Notes: generated by a model not told the origin, from the letters alone. A stretch of DNA of 64,000 nucleotides from Rhodocyclaceae bacterium (GCA_023150275.1 JAKLLG010000004.1:62001-126000), one strand, 5' to 3'. Shown: positions 27,086-37,352, counted from the stretch's first letter. Numbers and translations are program-made.

Positions 27086-27307
27086 TCAGATTCCCCAGAT
27101 TTTTTGAATGACAGTCTTGGCGATAAACCCGAACATGCCGAAGGCGAGCACGAAGAACAGCACCATCGTGCCGGTCTTGCCTGCCTTCGACTTCCAGGCG
27201 ATCTCGCCGATGATGAAGAGCATGAACAGCATGAAGGCGCCGACCCCGAAGGTGACGCCGAACTCGGCAACCTGTTCCTCGGTGAGACCGAACAGCGTTC
27301 CGTTCAT
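27086..27307 (-). CDS. DUF2788 small membrane protein
   Basis: 73 aa with two membrane helices (about 19-38, [20 protein letters not shown], and 46-65, [20 protein letters not shown]) joined by a short basic loop. The overall pattern fits DUF2788, small proteins common in beta- and gammaproteobacteria, with no known role. It lies 6 bases after argG and directly before ppnP on the same strand. Confidence 0.8.
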   Translation of the reverse strand: MNGTLFGLTEEQVAEFGVTFGVGAFMLFMLFIIGEIAWKSKAGKTGTMVLFFVLAFGMFGFIAKTVIQKIWGI

Positions 27308-27313
27308 GCGGCC

Positions 27314-28555
27314 TTACTTCTTGCGAGCGGCCAGATTCGCGGCGAGTTTGGCAGCAATTCGCATGCGCAGCGCATTGAGCTTGATGAAGCCGCCCGCGTC
27401 CTTCTGGTCGTAGGCGCCGGCATCGTCCTCGAAGGTGGCGATGGTCGGGTCGAACAGCGAGTCGGTCTTCGAATCGCGGCCGGTGACGATGACGTTGCCC
27501 TTGTAGAGCTTGACGCGCACCCAGCCGTTCACGGTCTGCTGCGTGTGGTCGATCAGGGTCTGCAGCGCGCGGCGCTCCGGGCTCCACCAGTAGCCGTTAT
27601 AGACGAGGCTGGCGTAGCGCGGCATCAGGTCGTCCTTGAGGTGGGCGACTTCGCGGTCGAGCGTGATCGATTCGATGGCACGGTGAGCGCGCAGCAGGAT
27701 CGTACCGCCCGGGGTTTCGTAGCAGCCGCGCGACTTCATGCCGACGTAACGGTTCTCGACGAGGTCGAGGCGGCCAATGCCATGCTTGCCGCCCAACTGG
27801 TTCAGCGTCGCCAGCAATTCGTGGGCAGGCATGCGCTTGCCGTTGATCGAGACGAGGTCGCCCTGCTCGAATTCAAGGTCGAGATATTCGGCGACGTCCG
27901 GCGCCTTTTCGGGCGAGACGGTCCAGCGCCACATCGACTCTTCGGCCTCGGCGGCCGGATCTTCCAGGTGACGGCCTTCGTAGCTGATGTGCAGCAGGTT
28001 GGCGTCCATCGAGTACGGCGAGCCGCCCTGCTTGTGCTTCATGTCGACCGGAATGCCATGCTTCTCGGCGTAGGCCATCAGCTTCTCGCGCGAGAGCAGA
28101 TCCCATTCGCGCCACGGGGCGATGATCTTGATGCCGGGCTTCAGCGCATAGGCGCCGAGTTCGAAGCGCACCTGATCGTTGCCCTTGCCGGTGGCGCCGT
28201 GCGAGATCGCATCGGCCTGCGTCAGATTGGTGATCTCGATCAGGCGCTTGGCGATCAGCGGGCGGGCGATCGAGGTGCCGAGCAGGTATTCGCCCTCATA
28301 GACGGTGTTGCAGCGGAACATCGGAAAGACGAAGTCGCGCACGAACTCCTCGCGCAGGTCGTCGATGAAGATGTTCTCCGGCTTGATGCCGAACTGCAGC
28401 GCCTTGGCGCGCGCCGGCTCCAGTTCCTCGCCCTGGCCGAGGTCGGCGGTGAAGGTCACCACCTCGCACTGGTAGGTGTCCTGCAGCCACTTGAGGATGA
28501 CGGAGGTATCGAGACCGCCGGAATAGGCAAGTACTGCGCGCTTGATATCGCTCAT
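27314..28555 (-). CDS. argG: Argininosuccinate synthase
   Basis: 413 aa. The ATP-pyrophosphatase P-loop is [15 protein letters not shown] (about 10-24), and the citrulline/aspartate-binding segments [15 protein letters not shown] and [17 protein letters not shown] are intact. It joins citrulline and aspartate with ATP in arginine synthesis, releasing PPi. It follows argF by 19 bases on the same strand. The arginine product is also a building block of cyanophycin, whose genes lie 30 kb away. Confidence 0.98.
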   Translation of the reverse strand: MSDIKRAVLAYSGGLDTSVILKWLQDTYQCEVVTFTADLGQGEELEPARAKALQFGIKPENIFIDDLREEFVRDFVFPMFRCNTVYEGEYLLGTSIARPLIAKRLIEITNLTQADAISHGATGKGNDQVRFELGAYALKPGIKIIAPWREWDLLSREKLMAYAEKHGIPVDMKHKQGGSPYSMDANLLHISYEGRHLEDPAAEAEESMWRWTVSPEKAPDVAEYLDLEFEQGDLVSINGKRMPAHELLATLNQLGGKHGIGRLDLVENRYVGMKSRGCYETPGGTILLRAHRAIESITLDREVAHLKDDLMPRYASLVYNGYWWSPERRALQTLIDHTQQTVNGWVRVKLYKGNVIVTGRDSKTDSLFDPTIATFEDDAGAYDQKDAGGFIKLNALRMRIAAKLAANLAARKK

Positions 28556-28574
28556 GTTGATTCCCTACGAATGA

Positions 28575-29498
28575 TTAACTGTTGACGCGGCCGAGGAGCA
28601 GGTACTCCATCAGCGCTTTCTGTACATGCAGTCGGTTCTCGGCTTCGTCCCAGACCACGCTCTGCGGGCCGTCGATCACTTCCGCCGACACCTCCTCGCC
28701 GCGATGCGCCGGCAGACAGTGCATGAATACCGCATCCTTGTTCGCCGCGCGCATCATGTCGCCATCAACCTGCCAGTCGGCAAAGTCGCGCATGCGCTCC
28801 TCGTTCTCGGCCTCGAACCCCATCGAAGTCCACACATCGGTGGTCACCAGGTCGGCGCCCTTCACCGCATCCATCGGATCGGCAAATTGCTCGAAGTGGT
28901 CGGTACCGTACAGTCCCGCGCGCTCGGCCTCGACTTCATAACCCGGCGGCGTCGACACGTGTACGTTGAAGTCGAGTACTTCCGCTGCCTGCAGCCAGGT
29001 GTTGCAGACGTTGTTCGAATCGCCGACCCAGGCCACTGTCTTGCCCTGGATCAGGCCGCGGTGCTCGATGAAGGTGAAGATGTCGGCCATGATCTGGCAC
29101 GGGTGGTATTCGTTGGTTAGACCGTTGATGACCGGCACCCGCGAGTTGGCGGCGAAGCGCTCGATGATTTCCTGCTCGAAAGTGCGGATCATCACGAGGT
29201 CGCTCATGCGCGAGATCACTTGCGCCGCGTCCTCGACCGGCTCGCCGCGGCCGAGCTGCGAGTCGCGCGTATTCAGGTAGATCGCCGAGCCGCCCAGTTG
29301 CTGCATGCCGGCCTCGAAGGAGAGGCGCGTGCGCGTGCTGGCCTTCTCGAAGATCATCACCAGCGTGCGGTCGGTGAGAGGCCAGTACTGCTGGTAGGAC
29401 TTGAACTTTTCCTTGATCCGGCGCGAGCGCTCGAACAGATAGTCGTACTCGGCCCGCGTCAGATCCTTGAACTGCAGATAGTGCTTCACGGTCGCCAT
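28575..29498 (-). CDS. argF: Ornithine carbamoyltransferase
   Basis: 307 aa. The carbamoyl-phosphate motif is EKASTRTRLSFEAGM (about 51-65), the second is HPCQIMADIFTF, and the ornithine-binding loop is FMHCLPAHRGEEV. It makes citrulline from ornithine and carbamoyl phosphate. It lies between argD (10-base gap) and argG, an arginine operon in pathway order. Confidence 0.98.
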   Translation of the reverse strand: MATVKHYLQFKDLTRAEYDYLFERSRRIKEKFKSYQQYWPLTDRTLVMIFEKASTRTRLSFEAGMQQLGGSAIYLNTRDSQLGRGEPVEDAAQVISRMSDLVMIRTFEQEIIERFAANSRVPVINGLTNEYHPCQIMADIFTFIEHRGLIQGKTVAWVGDSNNVCNTWLQAAEVLDFNVHVSTPPGYEVEAERAGLYGTDHFEQFADPMDAVKGADLVTTDVWTSMGFEAENEERMRDFADWQVDGDMMRAANKDAVFMHCLPAHRGEEVSAEVIDGPQSVVWDEAENRLHVQKALMEYLLLGRVNS

Positions 29499-29508
29499 CT
29501 CAGGCTCC

Positions 29509-30681
29509 TCAGGCAGAGAGGAAATCGCGGATCAGCGTCGACAGGCGCTCAACGAGTTCCTTGATCTCGGCATCCGTGATCACCAGCGCCGGCAACAGAC
29601 GCACCACTTTCTCGGCAGTGACGTTGATCAGCAGACCAGCATCAAGCGCGCGCGCCACCAGCTCGCCGCAGGGACGATCGAGCTCGATGCCGATCATCAA
29701 GCCCTTGCCGCGGATATCGACGATACCCTTGTTGCCGACAAGGGCGGCCGCGAGCCCTTCGCGAATCGCAGCACCTGCAACGACGGCACGCGCCATCAGA
29801 GCGTCGGCCTCGATCGTCGCAAGCGTCGTGAGCGCTGCGGTGCAGGCAAGCGGGTTACCACCGAAAGTCGAACCATGATTCCCGGGCTTGAACAGTCCGG
29901 CCGCCCGGCCGGAAGTAAGGCAGGCGCCGATCGGCACACCGGAGCCGAGTCCTTTCGCCAGCGACATCACATCGGGAAGGATGCCGGCATGCTGAAAACC
30001 GAACCAGGTTCCGGTGCGCGCCATGCCGCACTGCACCTCGTCGCACATCAGCAGCCAGCCCTTTTCGTCGCAAAGCTGGCGCAGCCCACCCTGAAACTCG
30101 TTGGTGGCGATATTGATGCCGCCTTCGCCCTGCACCATCTCCAGCATCACCGCGACAATGTTCTTGTTGTGTTCGGCAACGGCGCGGATCGCCGCGAGAT
30201 CGTTGTACGGCACACGTACAAAACCCGACACGAGCGGCTCGAACCCGGCCTGCGCCTTGCGGTTACCGGTCGCCGACAAGGTCGCCAGCGTGCGGCCGTG
30301 AAAGGCCTTTTCCATGACGATGATCACCGGGCTGTCGATGCCCTGCTGATGCCCGTAGAAGCGAGCCAGTTTGATCGCTGCCTCGTTCGCCTCACAACCG
30401 GAATTGCAGAAGAACACCTCGCTCATGCCGGAGAGCGCACACAGGCGATCAGCAAGCTGCTCCTGCTCGCGTATACCGTAGAGGTTCGATACGTGCAGCA
30501 TGCGGCCGGCCTGCTCGGCGATCGCCTTCACCAGTGCCGGATGATTGTGACCCAGGGTATTCACGGCAATGCCGGAAAGTGCATCGAGATAGGTCTTGCC
30601 GTTGATATCGGTCAGGCGGCAACCCTCGCCGTGCGAAAAAGTCACGGGGAGGCGTGCGTAGGTATTCATCAAATGAGACAT
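29509..30681 (-). CDS. argD: Acetylornithine aminotransferase
   Basis: 390 aa from ATG at 30681; the open frame continues upstream to 30765 without family-like sequence. It is a class III PLP enzyme. FFCNSGCEANEAAIKLARFY binds the cofactor phosphate, LLMCDEVQCGMARTG holds the Asp, and the PLP Lys is in VMSLAKGLGSGVPIGA. It converts N-acetylglutamate semialdehyde to N-acetylornithine. It is the first gene of argD-argF-argG. No strong SD is visible, and the internal ATG at 30669 (MNTYARLP) is an alternative start. Confidence 0.96.
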   Translation of the reverse strand: MSHLMNTYARLPVTFSHGEGCRLTDINGKTYLDALSGIAVNTLGHNHPALVKAIAEQAGRMLHVSNLYGIREQEQLADRLCALSGMSEVFFCNSGCEANEAAIKLARFYGHQQGIDSPVIIVMEKAFHGRTLATLSATGNRKAQAGFEPLVSGFVRVPYNDLAAIRAVAEHNKNIVAVMLEMVQGEGGINIATNEFQGGLRQLCDEKGWLLMCDEVQCGMARTGTWFGFQHAGILPDVMSLAKGLGSGVPIGACLTSGRAAGLFKPGNHGSTFGGNPLACTAALTTLATIEADALMARAVVAGAAIREGLAAALVGNKGIVDIRGKGLMIGIELDRPCGELVARALDAGLLINVTAEKVVRLLPALVITDAEIKELVERLSTLIRDFLSA

Positions 30682-30750
30682 AATGAGTCTGCCCAGAGTC
30701 AGCCGTTTTACAGGCCATGAAACTGAAACGGCGGCTCGCGCCGCCGAAAG

Positions 30751-30783
30751 CCCTGTTGCCCGCAAACTCTTGCTGCAACAGGG
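30751..30783. other. Inverted repeat in the argD-parA divergent gap
   Basis: CCCTGTTGC at 30751-30759 pairs with GCAACAGGG at 30775-30783 around a 15-base loop. A second GC-rich hairpin (cggcggctcgcgccgccg, 30729-30746) lies just before it. The two could form in the argD leader or be operator-like. There is no T-run, so termination is unlikely. Confidence 0.4.
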
Positions 30784-30850
30784 AATGCAAGGGGTGGAAT
30801 ATTAAGGGAAAAAGGGCGCCTTGTACATACGGAAGGTCAAAGGAGCACGG

Positions 30851-31612
30851 ATGCGGATCGCGGTATTCAATCAGAAGGGCGGCGTCGGCAAGACCACGAC
30901 CGCGCTCAATCTCGCCGCCGCCGTCGCCCGCGACGGGGGACGCCCGCTGCTCATCGACCTCGATCCACAGTGTCATCTCTCCGGCGTTTTCGGAGAGGCG
31001 CCACATGACTCGCAACGCAGCCTTTTTGCCTACTATCAGGACTTGAAAGGGCTCGCCCAGCTTGAACTTGAATGGGCGGGACTGGGGAGTCTCATTCCAT
31101 CACACCAGCAACTGATCAAGGTCGACTCGATATTCGGCAAGGGCCCCGCCATCCTGAACAAGCTGCGCGTCGGACTCGATGCACTCGACAGCGAGCAAAC
31201 CGGGCGCATCACCCTGATGGATTGCTGCCCCTACGTCGGCGTCCTTTCACTCAACGCACTGTTTGCCTGCGACCGTCTGCTGATTCCGATCTCGACCGAC
31301 TACCTCTCGCTAAAAGCCGCAGAGCAGATGACCCGCACGCTCGAAATCCTGGAACCGGTGATCAAGCGTCGGGTTGAGCGCCGCTACGTACTGACACGCT
31401 TCGACCGGCGCCGCAGGATGAGTCAGGATATCCGCGACAAACTGCTGGCACTCTATGGCATGGAAGTCTGCGAGACGACCGTTGCGGAGAACGTCGCTGT
31501 CGCCGAAAGCCCGTCCTTGCAGAGAGACGTGTTCAGCCACAATGCAGCAAGCAGTGGCGCAAGGGACTACCTCGCGCTTTACTCGGAACTGAAGGAACAA
31601 GGGTTCTTTTGA
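30851..31612 (+). CDS. ParA-family ATPase, orphan
   Basis: 253 aa from ATG at 30851, with AAAGGAG 7 bases before it; codons upstream to 30821 are not needed. The deviant Walker A motif FNQKGGVGKTTTALNLAAA (about 5-23), LIDLDPQCHLSG and TLMDCCPYVGVLSLNAL mark a Soj/ParA MinD-type ATPase. No parB-like gene or centromere-like repeats lie next to it, so chromosome segregation should not be assumed; positioning of another cargo is possible. It is divergent from argD. Confidence 0.87.
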   Translation: MRIAVFNQKGGVGKTTTALNLAAAVARDGGRPLLIDLDPQCHLSGVFGEAPHDSQRSLFAYYQDLKGLAQLELEWAGLGSLIPSHQQLIKVDSIFGKGPAILNKLRVGLDALDSEQTGRITLMDCCPYVGVLSLNALFACDRLLIPISTDYLSLKAAEQMTRTLEILEPVIKRRVERRYVLTRFDRRRRMSQDIRDKLLALYGMEVCETTVAENVAVAESPSLQRDVFSHNAASSGARDYLALYSELKEQGFF

Positions 31613-31708
31613 ACCCGCATGACCTGCCATCAACCAGGCATTCGCGGCAGCAACGCAAGTACTGCCGTCGTCACGAAGCCCTCCCGGCAGGTAACGAACC
31701 GGGACGCC

Positions 31709-31936
31709 TCAGTGCCCGGAAATCAGATCGACAACATCTTCGTAGTTGACCGGGCCGCTACGCGCCGGGCCGCAGGCGACGTTCCGCTTTTCCAGAATCT
31801 CGCAACCCATATACATCTGGCGCAGCTTGCGCTCCGCCTCGGGTTCGTCGCGCCCGAAAATGAGCAGATTATCGACCACCGCCCCGGAACGCGTACGGAT
31901 GCGAAAGCCATATTTCATGCTAGCTGGCGCATGCAT
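31709..31936 (-). CDS. Small conserved-looking protein, unknown
   Basis: 75 aa from ATG at 31936, preceded by GGAGG at a 5-base spacing; a GTG four codons upstream would bury that SD. The sequence MKYGFRIRTRSGAVVDNLLI followed by GRDEPEAERKLRQMYMGCEI looks like a small beta-alpha fold of regulator or adaptor size, with no membrane segment. It is convergent with the ParA gene. Function not recognised. Confidence 0.6.
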   Translation of the reverse strand: MHAPASMKYGFRIRTRSGAVVDNLLIFGRDEPEAERKLRQMYMGCEILEKRNVACGPARSGPVNYEDVVDLISGH

Positions 31937-32155
31937 AAAAACCTCCACTCATCAATGACATGGCCAGAGTATATGCAGTCATTTCTTCAAATGCAACGCA
32001 TCATGTTGTTTTATATGACACCACTCGAACCCGACTCATCCGGGAGGTTACCGTGACCCGCCGTTCTGATAGAATCCCGGCTTACGCTGGATATCGCCAA
32101 TGCGCCCCGAATGCGGGGCCGCCGGGACAAAATAATCAGGCATCACCGCCGAAAC

Positions 32156-32458
32156 ATGACCGATCCACTCAGCAGCACCTTCATCATCCTTGGTCTGACG
32201 AAGGAAGGCAGGAAATTCCGCCCCAGTGACTGGGCCGAACGCCTCTGTGGGGTCATGTCGGCATTCGGGGCGGAAAAGAAAATGAAGTATTCGCCCTACG
32301 TAGGCCCCGGCGACTACAGCGGCGAGAAGGCCGTATTCGTTGACGGCCGGCTGCAGGAAGTCGAACCGATGGCCTACCGCTTCCTGCTCAATTTTGCCGC
32401 GGACAACGAACTGCAGATCATCTCCGGTGTCTGCCCGATCGAGCCAAAGCAGCACTGA
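32156..32458 (+). CDS. DUF3579 protein
   Basis: 100 aa from ATG at 32156 (the frame is open to 32111 without family-like sequence). FIILGLTKEGRKFRPSDWAE and PMAYRFLLNFAADNELQI are the DUF3579 signatures. This is a small betaproteobacterial family of unknown role that is often found, as here, near rpsT and murJ. It is convergent with rpsT, with which it shares a terminator hairpin. Confidence 0.85.
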   Translation: MTDPLSSTFIILGLTKEGRKFRPSDWAERLCGVMSAFGAEKKMKYSPYVGPGDYSGEKAVFVDGRLQEVEPMAYRFLLNFAADNELQIISGVCPIEPKQH

Positions 32459-32494
32459 GTTCGGCAGAAACAGGCAGCACAAACAGGCAAACAA

Positions 32495-32520
32495 AAACGG
32501 CGCCCGCAGGCGCCGTTTTG
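32495..32520. terminator. Bidirectional terminator between DUF3579 gene and rpsT
   Basis: CGGCGCC (32499-32505) pairs with GGCGCCG (32510-32516) around cgca. It has an A-run on the left (32494-32498) and TTTT on the right, so it works as an intrinsic terminator in both directions for these convergent genes. Confidence 0.88.
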
Positions 32521-32539
32521 CTTGGATCGATCCGAACGA

Positions 32540-32806
32540 TCAGGCAGCGAGCGCCTTGATCTGGGCCGACAGGCGGCTCTTGTGGCGCGAGGCCTTGTTC
32601 TTGTGGATGATCTTCTTGTCAGCAATGCGGTCCAGAACGGCAACCGATTCCTGGAATACGGATTGTGCCGCTGCCTTGTCGCCAGCGCCAATCGCCTTCT
32701 GCACGCGCTTGATCGCAGTACGCAGGGTCGAGCGCAGGCTGGCGTTGTGGGCGCGTTGCTTGTCGGCTTGACGGGCACGCTTGCGTGCTTGAGCGCTGTT
32801 GGCCAT
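32540..32806 (-). CDS. rpsT: 30S ribosomal protein S20
   Basis: 88 aa. It begins [20 protein letters not shown] and contains [15 protein letters not shown] and [14 protein letters not shown] text ([16 protein letters not shown]), the usual three-helix, very basic S20 pattern. It binds 16S rRNA in the small subunit. It is monocistronic and divergent from murJ, the common betaproteobacterial arrangement. Confidence 0.97.
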   Translation of the reverse strand: MANSAQARKRARQADKQRAHNASLRSTLRTAIKRVQKAIGAGDKAAAQSVFQESVAVLDRIADKKIIHKNKASRHKSRLSAQIKALAA

Positions 32807-32913
32807 TGATTCGGTTCCTAAAAATTCGTGGGTGACAATCGGAAACGCGGAATTATACGGAGCTCAGTCCCGTAAAGCAAGTCCACCAGACGGGCGTGCT
32901 ACCATTCGCCCCC

Positions 32914-34455
32914 ATGAACCTTCTGAAGGCCCTCGCCACCGTCAGCAGCATGACGCTGCTGTCGCGCATCCTCGGCTTCGTGCGGGATTTCGTCATCGCG
33001 CGCACATTTGGCGCCGGCATGATGACCGACGCCTTCTTCATCGCCTTCAAGCTACCCAACCTGCTGCGGCGCATGTTCGCCGAAGGCGCGTTCTCGCAGG
33101 CTTTCGTGCCGATCCTCGGCGAATACCGCAACAAACGGGGCGAAGCAGAAACGAAGCGACTGGTCGACCATGTCGCCACCCTGCTCTTCCTGATCCTGCT
33201 TGGTGTTGCCGCGCTGGGGGTCGCCGGTGCACCGATCATCATCTATATCGCAGCCCCCGGCTTCGCGGCGGACGCCACGAAATTCGAACTGACGGTCACG
33301 CTGACACGCATCTGCTTCCCGTACATCGCTTTCATGTCACTGGTCGCGCTCGCCGGCGGCATTCTCAATACATGGAGCCGCTTCGCGCTGCCGGCCTTCA
33401 CGCCGGTGTTGCTCAACGTCGCCTTCATTGGCATGGCGCTCTTCGCGGCCCCCTATTTCGATCCGCCAGTGCTCGCGCTCGGCGTCGCCGTGCTGATTGG
33501 CGGCGCCTTGCAACTGGCAATCCAGCTGCCGGCACTGGCCCGCATCGGCATGTTGCCGCGCTTCTCGCTCAACTGGCGCGACGAGGGCGTGCGCCGAATC
33601 ATGCTGTTGATGGTACCGGCACTGCTCGGTGTATCGGTCTCGCAGATCAGCCTGCTGATCAACGGCATCTTCGCCTCGTTGTTCGGCGACGGCCGCGTCT
33701 CCTGGCTTTACTACGCCGATCGATTGATGGAGTTTCCGGCCGGCATGCTTGGCGTGGCGCTCGGGACGATCCTGCTGCCCTCGCTTTCAAAGTACCACGC
33801 CGCCGAGAACCACGAAGAATACGGCAGGCTGCTCGACTGGGGACTGCGCCTGACACTGCTGCTCGCCGCACCGGCAGCGCTTGGACTCGCCCTGCTCTCC
33901 ACACCGCTGATCGCGACACTGTTCCATCATGGCGCCTTCACCGCACAGGATGTCATGCAGACCCGCAACGCTCTTGTCGCCTACAGTATCGGCCTCGTCG
34001 GCATGATTCTGGTGAAGGTACTGGCGCCCGGATTCTATGCGCGACAGGATATCCGCACCCCCGTCAGGATCGCCATCATCTCGCTTTTCGCCACTCAGGC
34101 AATGAACGTGCTTTTCGCCTGGCTTCTTGGCATGGAACACGCCGGATTGGCGCTGTCGATCGGTCTCGCGGCCTGCATCAATGGCGGCTTGCTCTATCAC
34201 GGTCTGCGCAGCCGGGGTATCTATACGCCGCAGCCCGGATGGAGCGCCTTCTATCTGAAGCTGTGCGCCGCGCTCGCTGCGATGGGCGCAGCGCTCGCCT
34301 TTGCCGACGGCGGCACATCGCTCTGGTTGGCCGCAGGCACCGGTGAGCGCGTAGTCCGCCTGAGCTTGCTGGTGCTCTTCGGCGCGGCTGTGTATTTCGC
34401 TACACTGTGGCTTCTCGGATTCCGCGTGCGCGACTTCAAGCGCCGGGCGGCGTAA
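32914..34455 (+). CDS. murJ: Lipid II flippase MurJ
   Basis: 513 aa from ATG at 32914; six upstream codons in the open frame are discarded. It begins MNLLKALATVSSMTLLSRIL and has about 14 membrane helices. Hallmarks are GFVRDFVIARTFGAGMMTDA, FKLPNLLRRMFAEGAFSQAF and, mid-protein, YYADRLMEFPAGMLGVALGT. It flips the undecaprenyl-linked peptidoglycan precursor across the inner membrane. Confidence 0.97.
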   Translation: MNLLKALATVSSMTLLSRILGFVRDFVIARTFGAGMMTDAFFIAFKLPNLLRRMFAEGAFSQAFVPILGEYRNKRGEAETKRLVDHVATLLFLILLGVAALGVAGAPIIIYIAAPGFAADATKFELTVTLTRICFPYIAFMSLVALAGGILNTWSRFALPAFTPVLLNVAFIGMALFAAPYFDPPVLALGVAVLIGGALQLAIQLPALARIGMLPRFSLNWRDEGVRRIMLLMVPALLGVSVSQISLLINGIFASLFGDGRVSWLYYADRLMEFPAGMLGVALGTILLPSLSKYHAAENHEEYGRLLDWGLRLTLLLAAPAALGLALLSTPLIATLFHHGAFTAQDVMQTRNALVAYSIGLVGMILVKVLAPGFYARQDIRTPVRIAIISLFATQAMNVLFAWLLGMEHAGLALSIGLAACINGGLLYHGLRSRGIYTPQPGWSAFYLKLCAALAAMGAALAFADGGTSLWLAAGTGERVVRLSLLVLFGAAVYFATLWLLGFRVRDFKRRAA

Positions 34456-34478
34456 CCACAACAAGAGGAGGAGCAGGA

Positions 34479-35108
34479 ATGAAGCTGTCCAGCACCAGTT
34501 TTGCCGACAATCAAAAGATCCCCGGCGACTATGCCTTCTGTATTCCCGATTCCGCGCACCATGTCTGCCTCGGCAAGAATCGCAACCCGCATCTCGCGTG
34601 GGCTGAGGTTCCAGCGGGGACAAAATCCTTCGCCGTCATCTGCCACGACCCGGACGTGCCGAGCAAGGGCGACGACGTGAATCAGGAAGGCCGCAGCGTT
34701 CCCGCCTCGCTGCCGCGCGTCGACTTCTTCCACTGGGTACTGGTCGACCTGCCCGCCTCGGTAACGCAGATCGCCGAAGGCGAGTTTTCGGCAGACGTGA
34801 CACCGCGAGGCAAATCCGGCCCCGCAGCGGCGCATGGTGCCCGACAGGGGATCAATGACTACACCGGCTGGTTCGCCGGCGACGGCGACATGCGCGGCGA
34901 CTACTATGGCTACGATGGCCCGTGCCCGCCCTGGAACGACGAGATCCGCCACCGTTACGTATTTACCGTTTTCGCGCTGGACGTCGAGCGACTGTCGCTC
35001 GAAGGAAAGTTTGGTGGCCAGCAGGTGCGTGAAGCGATGGCCGGGCACATTCTCGGGCAGGCCAGCCTGACCGGCGTCTACACGCTGAACCCGAACGTGA
35101 AGCTCTGA
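34479..35108 (+). CDS. YbhB/YbcL-type PEBP (Raf-kinase-inhibitor-like) protein
   Basis: 209 aa from ATG at 34479, with the SD GAGGAGG ahead; 24 open upstream codons overlap murJ's end. The PEBP fold is seen in FAVICHDPDVPSKGDD and FFHWVLVDLPAS, and then in PCPPWNDEIRHRYVFTVFAL, which carries the conserved phosphate-site residues. There is no signal peptide. The protein is longer than E. coli YbhB (about 158 aa) because of a loop around 95-140. Its role in bacteria is not settled. Confidence 0.88.
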   Translation: MKLSSTSFADNQKIPGDYAFCIPDSAHHVCLGKNRNPHLAWAEVPAGTKSFAVICHDPDVPSKGDDVNQEGRSVPASLPRVDFFHWVLVDLPASVTQIAEGEFSADVTPRGKSGPAAAHGARQGINDYTGWFAGDGDMRGDYYGYDGPCPPWNDEIRHRYVFTVFALDVERLSLEGKFGGQQVREAMAGHILGQASLTGVYTLNPNVKL

Positions 35109-35124
35109 TCTTTCCTGACCACCA

Positions 35125-35160
35125 AAGCAAACGGGGCAGCCTTGGCTGCCCCGTTTGCTT
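35125..35160. terminator. Bidirectional terminator, 17-bp perfect stem
   Basis: Arms at 35125-35141 (aagcaaacggggcagcc) and 35144-35160 pair without mismatch around a 2-base gap. The A- and T-rich ends suit termination of both the PEBP gene and convergent hppA. Confidence 0.85.
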
Positions 35161-35174
35161 GATACGTACCGCGC

Positions 35175-37235
35175 TTAGACCATCAGCGGCACGATCAGCA
35201 GCGCCACGAGGTTGATGATCTTGATCAGCGGGTTCACCGCCGGGCCGGCCGTATCCTTGTACGGGTCGCCGACGGTGTCACCGGTCACGGCCGCCTTGTG
35301 GGCTTCCGAACCCTTGCCGCCGAAGTGGCCGTCCTCGATGTACTTCTTGGCGTTATCCCAAGCGCCACCGCCGGTGGTCATGGAGATCGCGACGAAGAGA
35401 CCGGTAACGATAGTACCAACCAGCAGGCCACCCAGCGCCTGCGGGCCAAGGGCCAAGCCGACGACGATCGGCACGGCAACCGGCAGGATCGACGGGATCA
35501 TCATTTCCTTGATCGCGGCCACGGTCAGCATGTCGACCGCGCGCGAGTAATCCGGCTTGGCCGTGCCTTCCATGATGCCCGCGATTTCCTTGAACTGGCG
35601 ACGCACTTCGACCACCACGGCACCTGCCGAGCGACCGACCGCTTCCATCGCCATGGCGGCGAAGAGGAAGGGGATCAGACCACCGAGGAAGAGGCCGATG
35701 ATGACCATGTGGTTCGACAGGTCGAAGGTGATGCCCTTCAGACCGGCCGCTTCCAGACCATGCGTGTAGTCGGCGAAGAGCACCAGCGCAGCCAGACCGG
35801 CGGAACCGATGGCGTAGCCCTTGGTCACGGCCTTGGTCGTGTTGCCGACGGCGTCCAGCGGGTCGGTCACGTCGCGCACTTCCTTCGGCAGACCCGACAT
35901 TTCGGCGATGCCGCCGGCGTTGTCGGTGATCGGGCCGTAGGCGTCGAGCGCCACGACGATACCGGCCATCGACAGCATCGAGGTCGCAGCGATGGCGATA
36001 CCGAACAGGCCGCCCAGCGCGAAGGCGACGTAGATCGAGGCGCAAACCGCGATCACCGGCAGGGCGCAGGCCTTCATCGAGATGCCGATACCGGCAATGA
36101 TGTTGGTCGCGTGACCGGTCTGGCAGGCAGCAGCGACGTGCTTCACCGGCGCATATTCCGTGCCGGTGTAGTACTCGGTGATCCAGACCAGCGCCGCGGT
36201 CAGTACCAGACCGACAACCGAGCAGCCGAACATGCTCATGGTCGTGATCTTGGCAGCCGGGTCGCCGGCGCCGATCAGCCACGAGGTGATCGGGTAGTAG
36301 GCGACCAGTGCCAGCACGCCGGCAACGGCCAGACCGCGATAGAGTGCGGACATGATCTTGCCGCCATCGGTGGCCTTGACGAACATGCAGCCGATGATCG
36401 AAGCGATGATCGAGACGCCGCCCAGTGCCAGCGGGTAGAGCAGCAGGTTCTCACCGAGGCCCGGCGAGGTCTTGATGACCAGCGCGGCGAGCACCATCGT
36501 CGCGACCACGGTCACGGCGTAGGTTTCGAACAGGTCGGCGGCCATACCGGCGCAGTCGCCGACGTTATCGCCGACGTTGTCGGCGATAACGGCCGGGTTG
36601 CGCGGGTCATCTTCCGGAATGCCGGCTTCGACCTTACCGACCAGGTCGGCACCGACGTCTGCACCCTTGGTGAAGATGCCGCCGCCAAGACGGGCGAAGA
36701 TCGAAATCAGCGAAGAACCGAAGGCCAGGCCGACCAGCGGCTCGATCATGTGGTGCAGATCGACGTTGGCGCCAGCCGTCATTTTCAGAATGGCGTAGTA
36801 GCCGGCAACGCCGAGCAGACCGAGGCCGACCACCAGCATGCCGGTGATGGCGCCGCCCTTGAAGGCCACATCCAGCGCCGGAGCGATGCCGCCACGGGCC
36901 GCTTCGGCGGTGCGCACATTGGAACGGACGGACACGTTCATGCCGATGAAACCGGCAGCGCCCGACAGCACGGCACCGATCAGGAAACCGACGGCGGTCG
37001 GCCAGCCCAGCTTCGGCACGAATCCGATGACCAGGAAGAGCACGCCGCCAACGATGGCGATGGTCTTGTATTGCCGGGCGAGATAGGCGGATGCGCCCTC
37101 CTGGATCGCCTTGGCGATCTCCTGCATCCGCTCGTTGCCCGCCGACATACTCAGAATCTGGGTACTGGCGACCCAGCCGTAGATAACAGCCAAAACAGCA
37201 CAGCCTAGTGCAAGCATCAATACTGACATGAACAA
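35175..37235 (-). CDS. hppA: K+-independent proton-pumping membrane pyrophosphatase
   Basis: 686 aa, about 16 membrane helices. Substrate-site signatures are [20 protein letters not shown] and [18 protein letters not shown]. The segment [15 protein letters not shown] carries Lys468 and Thr471, the pair that marks the K+-independent class; K+-dependent enzymes have Ala at the first position. It hydrolyses PPi and exports protons. It lies upstream of no partner subunit, as the enzyme is a homodimer, but adjoins the PPi-dependent phosphofructokinase gene, so both PPi users are clustered. Confidence 0.96.
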   Translation of the reverse strand: MFMSVLMLALGCAVLAVIYGWVASTQILSMSAGNERMQEIAKAIQEGASAYLARQYKTIAIVGGVLFLVIGFVPKLGWPTAVGFLIGAVLSGAAGFIGMNVSVRSNVRTAEAARGGIAPALDVAFKGGAITGMLVVGLGLLGVAGYYAILKMTAGANVDLHHMIEPLVGLAFGSSLISIFARLGGGIFTKGADVGADLVGKVEAGIPEDDPRNPAVIADNVGDNVGDCAGMAADLFETYAVTVVATMVLAALVIKTSPGLGENLLLYPLALGGVSIIASIIGCMFVKATDGGKIMSALYRGLAVAGVLALVAYYPITSWLIGAGDPAAKITTMSMFGCSVVGLVLTAALVWITEYYTGTEYAPVKHVAAACQTGHATNIIAGIGISMKACALPVIAVCASIYVAFALGGLFGIAIAATSMLSMAGIVVALDAYGPITDNAGGIAEMSGLPKEVRDVTDPLDAVGNTTKAVTKGYAIGSAGLAALVLFADYTHGLEAAGLKGITFDLSNHMVIIGLFLGGLIPFLFAAMAMEAVGRSAGAVVVEVRRQFKEIAGIMEGTAKPDYSRAVDMLTVAAIKEMMIPSILPVAVPIVVGLALGPQALGGLLVGTIVTGLFVAISMTTGGGAWDNAKKYIEDGHFGGKGSEAHKAAVTGDTVGDPYKDTAGPAVNPLIKIINLVALLIVPLMV

Positions 37236-37352
37236 CTCCCTCCTAAAGATTGCTCAGCCCCTCCGGGTTTCCCCTTCGGAGACGGTTTGCCCTGCAAAGT
37301 GAAACAAACCTGCCACGCCGTTGCCGGCGCTCGCGCTACCGTCAGTCTGCTG

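Noticed and set aside
31709..31948. GTG start at 31948 for the small gene
   Set aside because: The GGAGG ribosome site would then lie inside the gene; ATG at 31936 is correctly spaced from it.
32799..34346. 515-codon frame overlapping murJ on the same strand
   Set aside because: Out-of-frame Arg-rich reading of murJ; murJ itself has full family motifs.
35298..37208. 636-codon plus-strand frame opposite hppA
   Set aside because: Shadow of the pyrophosphatase gene, with no membrane helices or motifs.
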